DNA of 9,620 nt from Nitrospirota bacterium (GCA_003233615.1 QIMB01000395.1:1-9620); one strand, 5' to 3'. Positions 1 through 7,341 are shown, numbered from the stretch's first letter. Translations and numbers: made by a program. The notes: generated from the sequence alone by a model not told the origin.

Positions 1-1576
1 TGTGGGAAATTTCTTGTCCAATTTTACTATGGTCACCAGGGCGACCTTTTCCTAAATCATGCAACAATACCGCTAAGTGCAGAATGTCTTTATCCGGAAT
101 CTCGCGATACACATCCCCAATAAGGCCCTGATCCTCTTGTAATCGTTCCGCCTCTTTCACCGCTAACAGACTATGCTTATCCACTGTATATTTATGATAT
201 TGGTTGAACTGCATGAGACCTCGAACTCGAGCAAAGGCCGGCACCAGTTTTTCCAAAAGACTGGCTTGATGCATAGCTTCGAGCGTATCCGCAATTCGAC
301 CTGGCCGGTTCAGTATGCCACGAAAGAGGCTGCTCACTTCCTTGGTATGAAACCGCTCGTTAGGAACCGTGCCTAAATGTTGAGACAGTTCATTCAGAAT
401 CCTGGCATCAATAGGCACACCTCGGACATGCGATATTTCAAATAGTCTCAGAAGCCACACAGGGCTTTCCAAGACTCCATGTAATTTTTCTGAGGGAATA
501 GTCAGTCGTGCATCTTCGATTCGAAAATTTCCCTCAATGAACGAATTGGGCCACCACCGTCGCATTCGATCTACCCAAGATTTCTCCTGTGCCTGTTCAA
601 GAAATCGCAGACACCGGTCATGCAACCCCGTGGTATGCCGAAAGTATTGCTGCATAAATTGTTCAACTGCCAAAAGATGCGGGAGATCTGACAATCCATA
701 AATTTCCGCGAGCCGTATCTGATCATCAAAGGTGAGAATATCCTGTGCTCTCTTTGCCTCACAATGTAGAAATCCTCTCAGACGCCATAAAAATTCTTGC
801 GCATCTTGCAGTATCTGATAGTCTTGAAAGGTAAGAATGCCTTGATTCGAGAGCTCTTGAAGAGTCCCAACTCCGTAGCGAGCCTGACCGACCCATTGCA
901 CCAAATGGACATCCCGTAAGCCACCTTTACTTTTCTTAATATAAACCGTTTCCCCGAATTTGGCATATTCCCGCTGACGTTCTTCGATTTTATCCAGAAC
1001 AAATTGTCTTGATTGTCTTTTGAGAATTCGTCGAGCAAATATTTTTTGGAATTCCTGAAATACTGTGGCATTGCCTCCCAAAAACCTAGACTCCATGAGG
1101 GAGGTACAGGCAGGGAGATCGGTTTCCCCTATCTCAAGACATTCCGCAATGGATCGAACGCTATGACCTACTTGAAATCCTAAATCCCACAAATGATGAA
1201 ACACGCCTTTTGAAATGACTTCAGCTATCTCAAGTTGATTGCCTTGGGTCAGTATCATGACATCGATATCGGAATAGGGCGCAAGTTCTCGTCGACCATA
1301 TCCTCCCATGGCGACTAAACAGCATTGTTGCCACCTCGCTCGAATCTCGGCATTGCCCTGTTGTATCACTTCACGAAATCGTGCGATTAAGAGCCCATCG
1401 ATAAAATCGGAAAAAGCCAGCACGACTTCTGCGCCTGTGGCTCCTTCCAGCAATCGTTGATGCATGGCCGCCCGTTGCTCTTGCAGCCCTTGTGCTCCGA
1501 TGACGGAAGAGGTCGTAGAAGAGATTGGATTACCCATGGGTATCATCTTTGACAGCCTGCTGCCTGGCAGCTTCAT
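1..1576 (-). CDS. glnD: GlnD, bifunctional PII uridylyltransferase/uridylyl-removing enzyme (C-terminus outside window)
   Basis: Cytosolic nitrogen sensor that uridylylates PII (GlnB/GlnK) when glutamine is low and removes UMP when it is high. The frame is open to the window edge, giving 525 codons of a protein usually about 850-900 residues long. The missing part should hold the rest of the HD domain and the two ACT domains. Numbering from the ATG at 1537, the nucleotidyltransferase motif GGYGRRELAPYSDID spans residues 78-92, with metal-binding Asp90 and Asp92. KSKGGLRD, at about 202-209, matches the family KGGxGGLRD block. The HD domain begins near HKYTVDKH (about 449), with LLHDLGKGRPGDHS at about 486-499. 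Start choice: the ATG at 1576 is the first after an in-frame stop, which is the nadE TAA, and has AAGGA upstream. The ATG at 1537 (13 residues shorter) and a middle ATG at 1546 remain possible. The gap to nadE is 15 nt, so the two genes are probably co-transcribed. Confidence 0.95.
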   Translation of the reverse strand, partial: MKLPGSRLSKMIPMGNPISSTTSSVIGAQGLQEQRAAMHQRLLEGATGAEVVLAFSDFIDGLLIARFREVIQQGNAEIRARWQQCCLVAMGGYGRRELAPYSDIDVMILTQGNQLEIAEVISKGVFHHLWDLGFQVGHSVRSIAECLEIGETDLPACTSLMESRFLGGNATVFQEFQKIFARRILKRQSRQFVLDKIEERQREYAKFGETVYIKKSKGGLRDVHLVQWVGQARYGVGTLQELSNQGILTFQDYQILQDAQEFLWRLRGFLHCEAKRAQDILTFDDQIRLAEIYGLSDLPHLLAVEQFMQQYFRHTTGLHDRCLRFLEQAQEKSWVDRMRRWWPNSFIEGNFRIEDARLTIPSEKLHGVLESPVWLLRLFEISHVRGVPIDARILNELSQHLGTVPNERFHTKEVSSLFRGILNRPGRIADTLEAMHQASLLEKLVPAFARVRGLMQFNQYHKYTVDKHSLLAVKEAERLQEDQGLIGDVYREIPDKDILHLAVLLHDLGKGRPGDHSKIGQEISH

Positions 1577-1591
1577 GCGAAAGAAAGTTCC

Positions 1592-3379
1592 TTAGCCTTT
1601 GGGAAGATAGCGATTCGTTATCGGCATGCGTCGATCTTTGCCTAATGCCTTCGCGGTAATTTTTATTCCGATAGGAGCTTGCCGACGCTTGTATTCACTC
1701 TTGTCAACCAGCCTCAACACTTCCTTCACAACTCCGGCAGGATAACCTGATTTCGTAATAGTACTTTGTGACTCATTATTTTCAACATAGGCCTGCAAAA
1801 TCGCATCTAACTGCAGATATGGCGGCAACGAGTCTTGATCTGTCTGATTCGCTTTGAGTTCAGCCGATGGCGCACGTACGTGAATCCGTTCGGGAATACT
1901 GACTGAGTCAAAACCTTGGCCCTGATAGTCACTCCGCCATCTTGCCAGCTGATACACTCGCATTTTGGGAAGATCTTTAATCACGGCAAAACCGCCAGCC
2001 ATATCTCCATATAACGTGGCATACCCTACGCTCATTTCGCTCTTATTCCCGGTTGTTAACACGAGATAGCCAAACTTATTGGAAAGAGCCATTAACAGAG
2101 TTCCACGAATACGGGCCTGCAAATTCTCTTCCGCAGTGTTCACTGGAAAACCTTTGAACAGGGGACGCAGTGCACGCAGAAATGTTTTAAAAAGAACCGT
2201 AATAGGAAGATTCAGCAAATCGATTCCCAAACTCTTCGCCAAAGCCTTCGAATCATGTGTGCTTACCGTAGATGTATAGGGAGAAGGCATCATGACACCC
2301 ACAACCTTAGAAGCCCCAAGTGCATCTCGAGCGATCAGTGCCGTTACAGCAGAATCAATCCCTCCACTGATCCCCACCACCACTTTGGAGAACGAGTTCT
2401 TTTCAACATAGTCCTTCACACCTAATACCAAGGCGCGGTAAATTTCCTCAGCTTCAACCATTGTATGTCCCACGGAAGGCGTCAACGGCTTTGCTTGCAA
2501 GGGCTTCCATGGAATGTGCGTAAAGGAAATGCCGACCCTCTTTTGAGATGGCAATATTGTTGGCAAACCTTTTTGAACATTCTGTCGAACTGGGTCGGTA
2601 ATGTTGAGATCCGTGAGTAACAGATCTTCTTCAAATGCCTTCGCCCGAGCCAGGAGTTGCCCTCTAGGATCGAGGACAAGACTATTTCCATCAAAGACTA
2701 ATTCATCCTGCCCTCCAACCATGTTCGTATAGCTCACAAACACTTGATGTCTTTTTGCATGATCAGCCAACATACGCCTTCGTGTGCGTGTTTTCCCTAC
2801 ATGGTAAGGAGAGGCATTAAGATTAACAATCAGCTGAACTCGCCCATATTTCACTTGCGTATGAGTTGGCCCGTCAGCAAACCAAATATCTTCACAAATA
2901 TTTATTGCAATTCGAACCGATCCCAGGCAAATAATTGGATTCGTCTTCCCCTCTTGAAAATACCGCTGTTCATCAAACACACCATAATTAGGCAATTTCT
3001 GCTTGGCATAGGTCTCTACTAATCGACCATTTGTGAAAACCCATGCTACGTTCAACGGCTTCTGCCTCTCGGGTTGATGATCATGATTGGACTTGGAATG
3101 TGTCATACCGTGTGGAGCGGCGACACTCCCAACCACCGCCAGAAGACCGTGAGAAGATTTGGCCATCCGACTCTGCATGCGAGAAACATCACGAAGAAAA
3201 TTCGGTATCAAGAGAAGATCTTCCGGAGGATATCCTGGAACAGCTAATTCAGGAAACACGACAACATCGGCTTTCGCCTTCTTCGCTTCTCGCATCCATC
3301 GACAAATGGCGCGAGTATTTCCCTCAAGATCGCCAACGACCGCATTCATCTGCACCATGGCTAACCGGAGTCGCATCAT
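1592..3379 (-). CDS. nadE: Glutamine-dependent NAD+ synthetase
   Basis: Last step of NAD synthesis: ATP-dependent amidation of deamido-NAD, using ammonia released from glutamine. The N-terminal nitrilase-type glutaminase domain (about 1-290) has the Glu-Lys-Cys triad visible as Glu44 (FPELAVPGY), Lys128 (KQKLPNYG) and Cys162 (NICEDIWF). The C-terminal synthetase domain carries the PP-loop SGGIDS at 338-343, TTGNKSEMSVGYATLYGDM at 442-460, and a KSEYKRRQAPIG segment near the end. At 595 residues it is slightly longer than common bacterial forms. The extra length is partly a His-rich insertion at about 88-109 between two glutaminase-domain strands. The gene begins ATGATG, so either Met may be first. 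GAGG at 3389-3392 is the likely ribosome binding site and lies inside the 3' arm of the leader terminator. It is preceded by the ANTAR-type leader and followed by glnD. Confidence 0.97.
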   Translation of the reverse strand: MMRLRLAMVQMNAVVGDLEGNTRAICRWMREAKKAKADVVVFPELAVPGYPPEDLLLIPNFLRDVSRMQSRMAKSSHGLLAVVGSVAAPHGMTHSKSNHDHQPERQKPLNVAWVFTNGRLVETYAKQKLPNYGVFDEQRYFQEGKTNPIICLGSVRIAINICEDIWFADGPTHTQVKYGRVQLIVNLNASPYHVGKTRTRRRMLADHAKRHQVFVSYTNMVGGQDELVFDGNSLVLDPRGQLLARAKAFEEDLLLTDLNITDPVRQNVQKGLPTILPSQKRVGISFTHIPWKPLQAKPLTPSVGHTMVEAEEIYRALVLGVKDYVEKNSFSKVVVGISGGIDSAVTALIARDALGASKVVGVMMPSPYTSTVSTHDSKALAKSLGIDLLNLPITVLFKTFLRALRPLFKGFPVNTAEENLQARIRGTLLMALSNKFGYLVLTTGNKSEMSVGYATLYGDMAGGFAVIKDLPKMRVYQLARWRSDYQGQGFDSVSIPERIHVRAPSAELKANQTDQDSLPPYLQLDAILQAYVENNESQSTITKSGYPAGVVKEVLRLVDKSEYKRRQAPIGIKITAKALGKDRRMPITNRYLPKG

Positions 3380-3415
3380 AAAAAACGTCCTCGGTCCTGT
3401 TCGGGACAGAGGACG
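3380..3415 (-). terminator. Intrinsic terminator abutting the nadE start codon
   Basis: On the minus strand a 30-nt hairpin (3415-3386) has a 7-bp outer stem CGTCCTC/GAGGACG, a T·C mismatch, a 4-bp inner stem GTCC/GGAC and loop CGAACA. TTTTTT (3385-3380) follows, and then the nadE ATG comes directly. It could end readthrough from aroC-aroB-ANTAR, but its T tract touching the start codon and its overlap with the P2 hairpin fit a conditional attenuator better. Confidence 0.88.
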
Positions 3416-3425
3416 CCATTGTCCT
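3410..3425 (-). promoter_or_regulatory. P2 hexaloop hairpin (antiterminator)
   Basis: Perfect 5-bp stem AGGAC/GTCCT closing the loop AATGGC on the minus strand. Its core GACAATGGCGTC differs from the P1 core GACAATGACGTC by a single base. Forming it removes GTCCT from the terminator stem. It is the candidate second binding site for the ANTAR dimer. Confidence 0.75.
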
Positions 3426-3445
3426 ATTCACTCATTCAATGTTAA

Positions 3446-3467
3446 CGGCCGACGTCATTGTCGTCCA
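3446..3467 (-). promoter_or_regulatory. P1 hexaloop hairpin
   Basis: CGAC/GTCG stem closing the loop AATGAC on the minus strand, extended by G-C, G-C and T·G pairs past one A·G mismatch. It would lie at the very 5' end of a transcript starting near 3468. Candidate first binding site for the ANTAR dimer. Confidence 0.7.
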
Positions 3468-3471
3468 TGAA

Positions 3472-3490
3472 CGTCATTATACAAATGACG
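3472..3490. promoter_or_regulatory. 19-bp palindrome over the -10 box, possible operator
   Basis: CGTCATT-5-AATGACG is a perfect 7-bp inverted repeat with a 5-bp spacer that covers the TATAAT of the nadE promoter. Its position would suit a repressor that blocks RNA polymerase. No regulator is identified. If transcription starts near 3468, it is not part of the leader RNA, so it would act as DNA or only in readthrough transcripts. Confidence 0.45.
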
Positions 3491-3504
3491 GAACCACTCT
3501 TCAA
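3476..3504 (-). promoter_or_regulatory. Sigma70-type promoter for nadE-glnD
   Basis: On the minus strand, -35 TTGAAG (3504-3499), a 17-nt spacer and a perfect -10 TATAAT (3481-3476). The expected start is at about 3468-3469, leaving a leader of about 89 nt that begins exactly at hairpin P1. The agreement between predicted start and RNA structure supports both calls. Confidence 0.7.
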
Positions 3505-3553
3505 ACAATACATATCCATGCAGAAACACGAATAAAGACACCTACCTTGCCTC

Positions 3554-4810
3554 CTATGATTGAGTAGCCTGCTGAAGTTCTTCTGCCAGAATGATGGCAT
3601 CAGCAATTTCCCGCATTGATTTTCGTAGATTCATACTTTGTCGCTGCATCAAGCGAAAGGCTTCGGCTTCCGAGAGCCCTTTTGAGGCCATGAGAAATCC
3701 TTTGGCTCGTTCGACCTGCTTACGAACTTCCAACGCTTCCTGCATTTCAAAAGATTTTTCTAGTAAGCGCGTGTGCTCAATGGCCACAGCGGCTTGATTC
3801 GCAATAGCTTGCAGGGTCTTCGTTTCCTCTACAGAAAATACATGATGCGTCGACGTATAGACGTTAATCACCCCAATCACGTTCTTTTTCATTAACATGG
3901 GAACGGATAATAACGAGTGCAGTCCTTCCTGCTTAGCCAAATCACGATAAAAATATCGGCCTTCTGCCGTGACATCTGCGACATACACAGGACGTTGCTC
4001 CTGAACCGCACGACCACTCATACTTTGCCCGACTTTCAACGGCGTCTTTCGCCTATAGGCATCGCTCAAACTTTGCGTGGCAGCAATTCGAAGTTCACCA
4101 GAATCTTGGTCGACGAGCATAATAGAACAAATTTTCGAACTCATCAGTTGAGCCGTCATCGTCACAATCAGCTGTAAAACATCTTCAATCAATCGATTTG
4201 ACACTACGGTCTCCGACACTTGAGAAAGCGTTTCGAGTCGACGTGCCTTTTCTCGCATATCATCATACAATCGAGCATTGGCGATGGCCCCTCCCACCTG
4301 ATTGGCAATGGTCAAGAGTAATGCCAGAGTTTCTTCGCTATAGCGTTTTGATCGTTTATGTTGCACATTGATGACTCCGATAATTTCACTTTTACTGATA
4401 ATGGGAACAGATACAAAGGCTTGATACCGATCTTCCGGCAATCGATGGAAAAATTTAAATCGCGCATCCTCACTCGCATTTCGTGGAACCACCACCGGAA
4501 CTTTTTCGCGGGCCACCCATCCAGTAATCCCTTCTCCTAGTCCAATGGATATCCTCCCGATCAGTCGAGGATGCGGATTATGTGAAGCACGCAAAATCAG
4601 TTCATCTTTGTGCTCAGATATCAAATACAACAAACAGGCATCGGCTTTTGTGACTTCAACCACGACTTCCACAATGTGCTTCAACACCATTGCTTGCTCT
4701 AACGTACCACTAATAGATTCACTGATCCGATGAAGGATATGTACTTCACGAGTTCGTTCACGCACTTGTTGCTTCAGTTCTTCAGTCGTCAATTGTTTGG
4801 CACGCGCCAT
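3554..4810 (-). CDS. GAF-GAF-ANTAR antitermination regulator
   Basis: Predicted cytosolic signal-responsive RNA-binding protein of 418 residues. A short N-terminal helical stretch (about 8-35) leads into GAF domain 1 (about 37-180, with FVSVPIISKSEIIGVINVQH) and GAF domain 2 (about 205-352, with LLSVPMLMKKNVIGVINVYT). The C-terminal ANTAR domain (about 362-413) carries VERAKGFLMASKGLSEAEAF followed by the helix REIADAIILAEEL. There is no receiver or kinase domain, so input should come through ligand or redox sensing by the GAF domains; the signal is unknown. Start: the ATG at 4810 has AAGGA nine bases upstream and sits one base after the aroB TAA (TAATATG), indicating coupled translation. A start at 4876 would run 22 residues into aroB with no family similarity. 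The RNA hairpins just downstream, before nadE, are its most likely target. No terminator is seen between its stop and the nadE leader. Confidence 0.93.
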   Translation of the reverse strand: MARAKQLTTEELKQQVRERTREVHILHRISESISGTLEQAMVLKHIVEVVVEVTKADACLLYLISEHKDELILRASHNPHPRLIGRISIGLGEGITGWVAREKVPVVVPRNASEDARFKFFHRLPEDRYQAFVSVPIISKSEIIGVINVQHKRSKRYSEETLALLLTIANQVGGAIANARLYDDMREKARRLETLSQVSETVVSNRLIEDVLQLIVTMTAQLMSSKICSIMLVDQDSGELRIAATQSLSDAYRRKTPLKVGQSMSGRAVQEQRPVYVADVTAEGRYFYRDLAKQEGLHSLLSVPMLMKKNVIGVINVYTSTHHVFSVEETKTLQAIANQAAVAIEHTRLLEKSFEMQEALEVRKQVERAKGFLMASKGLSEAEAFRLMQRQSMNLRKSMREIADAIILAEELQQATQS

Positions 4811-4811
4811 A

Positions 4812-5981
4812 TTATTTCTTCCTTGCCAAGCGGGAACGGGATACAGGCTTTCGCAACTTGTTCGTGGATCTGACAACAGACTGTTGCTGAACCGAAAACC
4901 ATTTCTGTATGGATTTGCGAATCAATGGGATAACTCGCACCTCACCAATCCGCTCTGGTAACACACAGTAAATATCCCCTTTGATCACTTTTTTATCATG
5001 TTGCATGGCTTGCCAAAGTTCCAGGAATTTCATCTTTTCCGGAATGGCGCTCGGCAAACCTACCCTCTTAATGAGGTCTCCCTGCCGTTCAACAATATCT
5101 ATCGAACACAGACCAAGGTAATGCGCTATCGAGGCTTCCTGAATCATCCCCAGCCCTACGGCTTCCCCATGTAGCCATTTTTTGTACTGTCCCCACGCTT
5201 CCAAAGCATGGCCCACTGTATGTCCATAATTTAAAATCCGTCTTCTACCAGACTCACGTTCATCACTCGCAACGATGTCGGCTTTAATTTCACAACACCG
5301 TCGAAGCACATGAGGTATCACCTCATCAGACTGTTTCCGTAGTTCTTCAACATGGTGTTCGAGATATTCAAAAAATTGCTTGTCGGCAATCATTCCATAT
5401 TTAATCACTTCGGCGAGTCCAGCTATCCATTGTCTGGAAGGAAGTGTTTGCAAGACACAAGGATCAATCACCACCATTCGAGGTTGGTAAAATGCTCCAA
5501 TCAGGTTTTTTCCTCGTGGATGATTGACTCCCGTTTTCCCCCCCACACTTGAATCAACCTGCGCTACAAGTGTGGTCGGCACTTGGATAAACGGGATGCC
5601 TCGTAAATATGTCGACGCGGCAAACCCTGCCACATCACCCGTTACGCCTCCACCTAAGGCCAGGATCACATCTTGACGTTCAATATGTTCCATGACGAGG
5701 GCATCCAAAATTTTGGTGAGCCCCTTCACAGTCTTTGCCTGCTCTCCATCGGGAATTATGATGAAAAACGGGGAATATCCCGCTTGTCGTAACGCACGGT
5801 GAACGACACGGCCATAGAGTTTTTCCACAACAGGGTTGGTCACAATTACCACGCGACCAGAGCATCCCGCATCAGAGAGCATATGCCCAATTTGGCTCAG
5901 GATGCCTGGCTGAATCACGATGTCATAGCTCCGATCACCCAAGGCAACCGGAACACAATTTGAGGAATGAACAGTCTTCAT
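4812..5981 (-). CDS. aroB: 3-dehydroquinate synthase
   Basis: Second step of the shikimate pathway: NAD- and metal-dependent conversion of DAHP to 3-dehydroquinate in the cytosol. Motifs in order: PDGEQAKT (78-85), GGGVTGDVAGF (110-120), PTTLVAQVDSSVGGKTGVN (135-153), KNLIGAFYQP (158-167), GLAEVIKYG (188-196) and NYGHTVGHALE (251-261). The metal ligands are Glu191, His254 and His271, each seven residues later than the E. coli ligands 184, 247 and 264, so the active site is intact. At 389 residues it is about 25 longer than usual because of a basic C-terminal tail (LRKPVSRSRLARKK), which may be non-essential. It follows aroC by 80 nt with no visible terminator. The start ATG has only a weak GGTGA upstream. 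The stop is separated by one base from the ANTAR gene. Confidence 0.97.
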   Translation of the reverse strand: MKTVHSSNCVPVALGDRSYDIVIQPGILSQIGHMLSDAGCSGRVVIVTNPVVEKLYGRVVHRALRQAGYSPFFIIIPDGEQAKTVKGLTKILDALVMEHIERQDVILALGGGVTGDVAGFAASTYLRGIPFIQVPTTLVAQVDSSVGGKTGVNHPRGKNLIGAFYQPRMVVIDPCVLQTLPSRQWIAGLAEVIKYGMIADKQFFEYLEHHVEELRKQSDEVIPHVLRRCCEIKADIVASDERESGRRRILNYGHTVGHALEAWGQYKKWLHGEAVGLGMIQEASIAHYLGLCSIDIVERQGDLIKRVGLPSAIPEKMKFLELWQAMQHDKKVIKGDIYCVLPERIGEVRVIPLIRKSIQKWFSVQQQSVVRSTNKLRKPVSRSRLARKK

Positions 5982-6061
5982 CGACGATAGGTCACCAGCA
6001 AGAAATCACATGCAGATCAGATAATTCTCCATGCATCACGACATCTGGTCTCAGCAATTGA

Positions 6062-7222
6062 TCAAAATGAGCGAACATATTCTTGATAGGCCTCATAATT
6101 TCGCTTCATTTCTTCTAACGTGTCGCCACCAAATTTTTCAATAAGCGCATTGGCCATCTCATACGCGATGACAGCTTCACCAACAACACCTGCAGCCGGC
6201 ACAGTACAAATGTCTGATCGTTCGACGGTGGCTTTAAACGGTTCCTTTGTTTCGATATCCACACTGTCTTTCGGAGTATATAACGTGGCAATAGGCTTCA
6301 TCGCCACTCGCACCACAACTGGTTGTCCATTCGTAATACCGCCTTCCAAGCCACCCGCATTATTCGACTTGCGAATGAATTGGCCCGCTGCTTGATCAAA
6401 GTAAATATCATCATGCACTTCTGACCCATATCGCCGCGCAGACTCAAAACCCATACCAATTTCTACCCCTTTCATCGCTTGAATGCTCATGGCGGCCATG
6501 GCCAGTCGTGCAGTTAACCGCCGATCCCATTGAGCATAGGTCCCTAAGCCAATCGGGGGATTGGTCACCACGACTTCAAAAATTCCTCCCAATGAATCGC
6601 CCTTGTGCTTGGCCCCGCGAATACGCTCTATCATCTTTTGAGCTGCCTCTGGGTCATGACAGCGTACATCTGACTGTTCGGCTTCTTGATACGCCGCTAA
6701 GGGATCAGTTGGATTGGGTGCCGCCACCCCACCAATATTCATCGTGTAACTCACCACCTGCATATCAAACTGTGCTAAGAGGGACTTCGCCACTCCACCA
6801 ATTGCCACTCGTATGGCCGTTTCACGTGCACTCGCTTTTTCCAACACGTTGCGAATATCTCGATGACCATACTTAATGGCTCCAACTAAATCGGCATGGC
6901 CAGGACGCGGACGAGTGACCACCCGCTCGGTTGAAGGCGGTCCCGGCTCTGAGGCCATAATATCTTTCCAATTTTCCCAGTCTTTATTCCAAATAAGCAG
7001 TCCGAGCGGATTACCCAACGTTTTGCCTTTTCGAACGCCACAAATAAATTCGATCCTGTCTTTTTCAATACGCATTCGACCGCCACGTCCATAGCCACCT
7101 TGTCGACGAATCAAATCTGCATTAATCGCCTCAGCGGTAATGGGCAAGCCCGACGGCACCCCTTCAACCACAGCCATGAGCCCTCTTCCATGAGATTCCC
7201 CTGCATTTAAATATCTCAACAT
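6062..7222 (-). CDS. aroC: Chorismate synthase
   Basis: Last step of the shikimate pathway: FMN-dependent anti-1,4-elimination of phosphate from EPSP to give chorismate, precursor of aromatic amino acids, folate and quinones. The sequence opens with the family start LRYLNAGESHGRGL; His11 is one active-site histidine. Further motifs are GGYGRGGRMRIEKD (42-55), RPRPGHAD (104-111, with the second catalytic His109), SARETAIRVAIGGVAK (131-146) and the late block GLEGGITNGQPVVVR. The 386-residue length is full and matches the longer form common outside enterobacteria. AAGGA five bases before the ATG is a good ribosome binding site. It is the first gene of the aroC-aroB-ANTAR run, following a 515-nt gap after pilP. 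Confidence 0.98.
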   Translation of the reverse strand: MLRYLNAGESHGRGLMAVVEGVPSGLPITAEAINADLIRRQGGYGRGGRMRIEKDRIEFICGVRKGKTLGNPLGLLIWNKDWENWKDIMASEPGPPSTERVVTRPRPGHADLVGAIKYGHRDIRNVLEKASARETAIRVAIGGVAKSLLAQFDMQVVSYTMNIGGVAAPNPTDPLAAYQEAEQSDVRCHDPEAAQKMIERIRGAKHKGDSLGGIFEVVVTNPPIGLGTYAQWDRRLTARLAMAAMSIQAMKGVEIGMGFESARRYGSEVHDDIYFDQAAGQFIRKSNNAGGLEGGITNGQPVVVRVAMKPIATLYTPKDSVDIETKEPFKATVERSDICTVPAAGVVGEAVIAYEMANALIEKFGGDTLEEMKRNYEAYQEYVRSF

Positions 7223-7239
7223 GCTAATCCTTACCGTTC

Positions 7240-7245
7240 ATTATA
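7240..7245 (-). promoter_or_regulatory. Possible -10 box for aroC
   Basis: TATAAT on the minus strand, 17 nt before the aroC ATG, in an A+T-rich stretch. No convincing -35 hexamer is seen at 16-18 nt. A start about seven bases downstream would leave a very short leader, with the AAGGA ribosome binding site almost at its 5' end. Weak call. Confidence 0.3.
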
Positions 7246-7257
7246 TAGAAAAACTAA

Positions 7258-7341
7258 AAATATTTAGGATTGGATAACGCAAACCCTACACGAGGATAGA
7301 GATTATGAAGGTTTTTCTAGGGTTTCTCAACCAAAATATTT
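7258..7341 (-). repeat. Nested inverted repeat upstream of aroC, possible pil-operon terminator
   Basis: Three complementary arm pairs are nested: AAATATT/AATATTT (7258-7264, 7335-7341), TTGG/CCAA (7270-7273, 7331-7334) and a perfect 8-bp AAACCCTA/TAGGGTTT (7281-7288, 7318-7325). They enclose a 29-nt centre. On the minus strand the structure is followed by T-rich sequence (TTTTTAGTTTTTC), so it could end pil transcription, or be a leader if transcription of aroC starts further upstream. Confidence 0.5.

Larger units (their letters stand above)
3380..3468 (-). ncRNA. Candidate ANTAR-responsive dual-hexaloop antitermination leader of nadE-glnD
   Basis: Read on the minus strand, the leader has two hairpins with six-base loops. 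P1 is CGAC[AATGAC]GTCG at 3463-3450, extended past an A·G mismatch by three more pairs to 3467/3446. P2 is AGGAC[AATGGC]GTCCT at 3425-3410. Both loops have A at position 1 and G at position 4, the signature recognised by ANTAR dimers in EutV- and NasR-type systems. The linker is about 20-24 nt. The 3' arm of P2 is also the 5' arm of the terminator at 3386-3415, so the two structures are mutually exclusive. The terminator's 3' arm also contains the nadE ribosome binding site, so its disruption would favour both elongation and translation. The gene just upstream encodes an ANTAR protein. The sequence features are directly visible; the regulatory role is inferred. Confidence 0.8.

Noticed and set aside
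3043..3381. 112-codon plus-strand frame over the 5' part of nadE
   Set aside because: Fully antisense to well-supported nadE coding sequence with catalytic residues; a shadow frame.
3386..3415. Reading the 3386-3415 hairpin as an ordinary terminator of the aroC-aroB-ANTAR operon
   Set aside because: It touches the nadE start codon, is preceded by a good promoter, and overlaps a hexaloop hairpin. An ordinary end-of-operon terminator would not need these. It may still stop readthrough as a side effect.
4811..4876. Longer start for the ANTAR gene at 4876
   Set aside because: The extra 22 residues lie wholly inside aroB and lack a ribosome binding site. The ATG at 4810 has AAGGA at good spacing.
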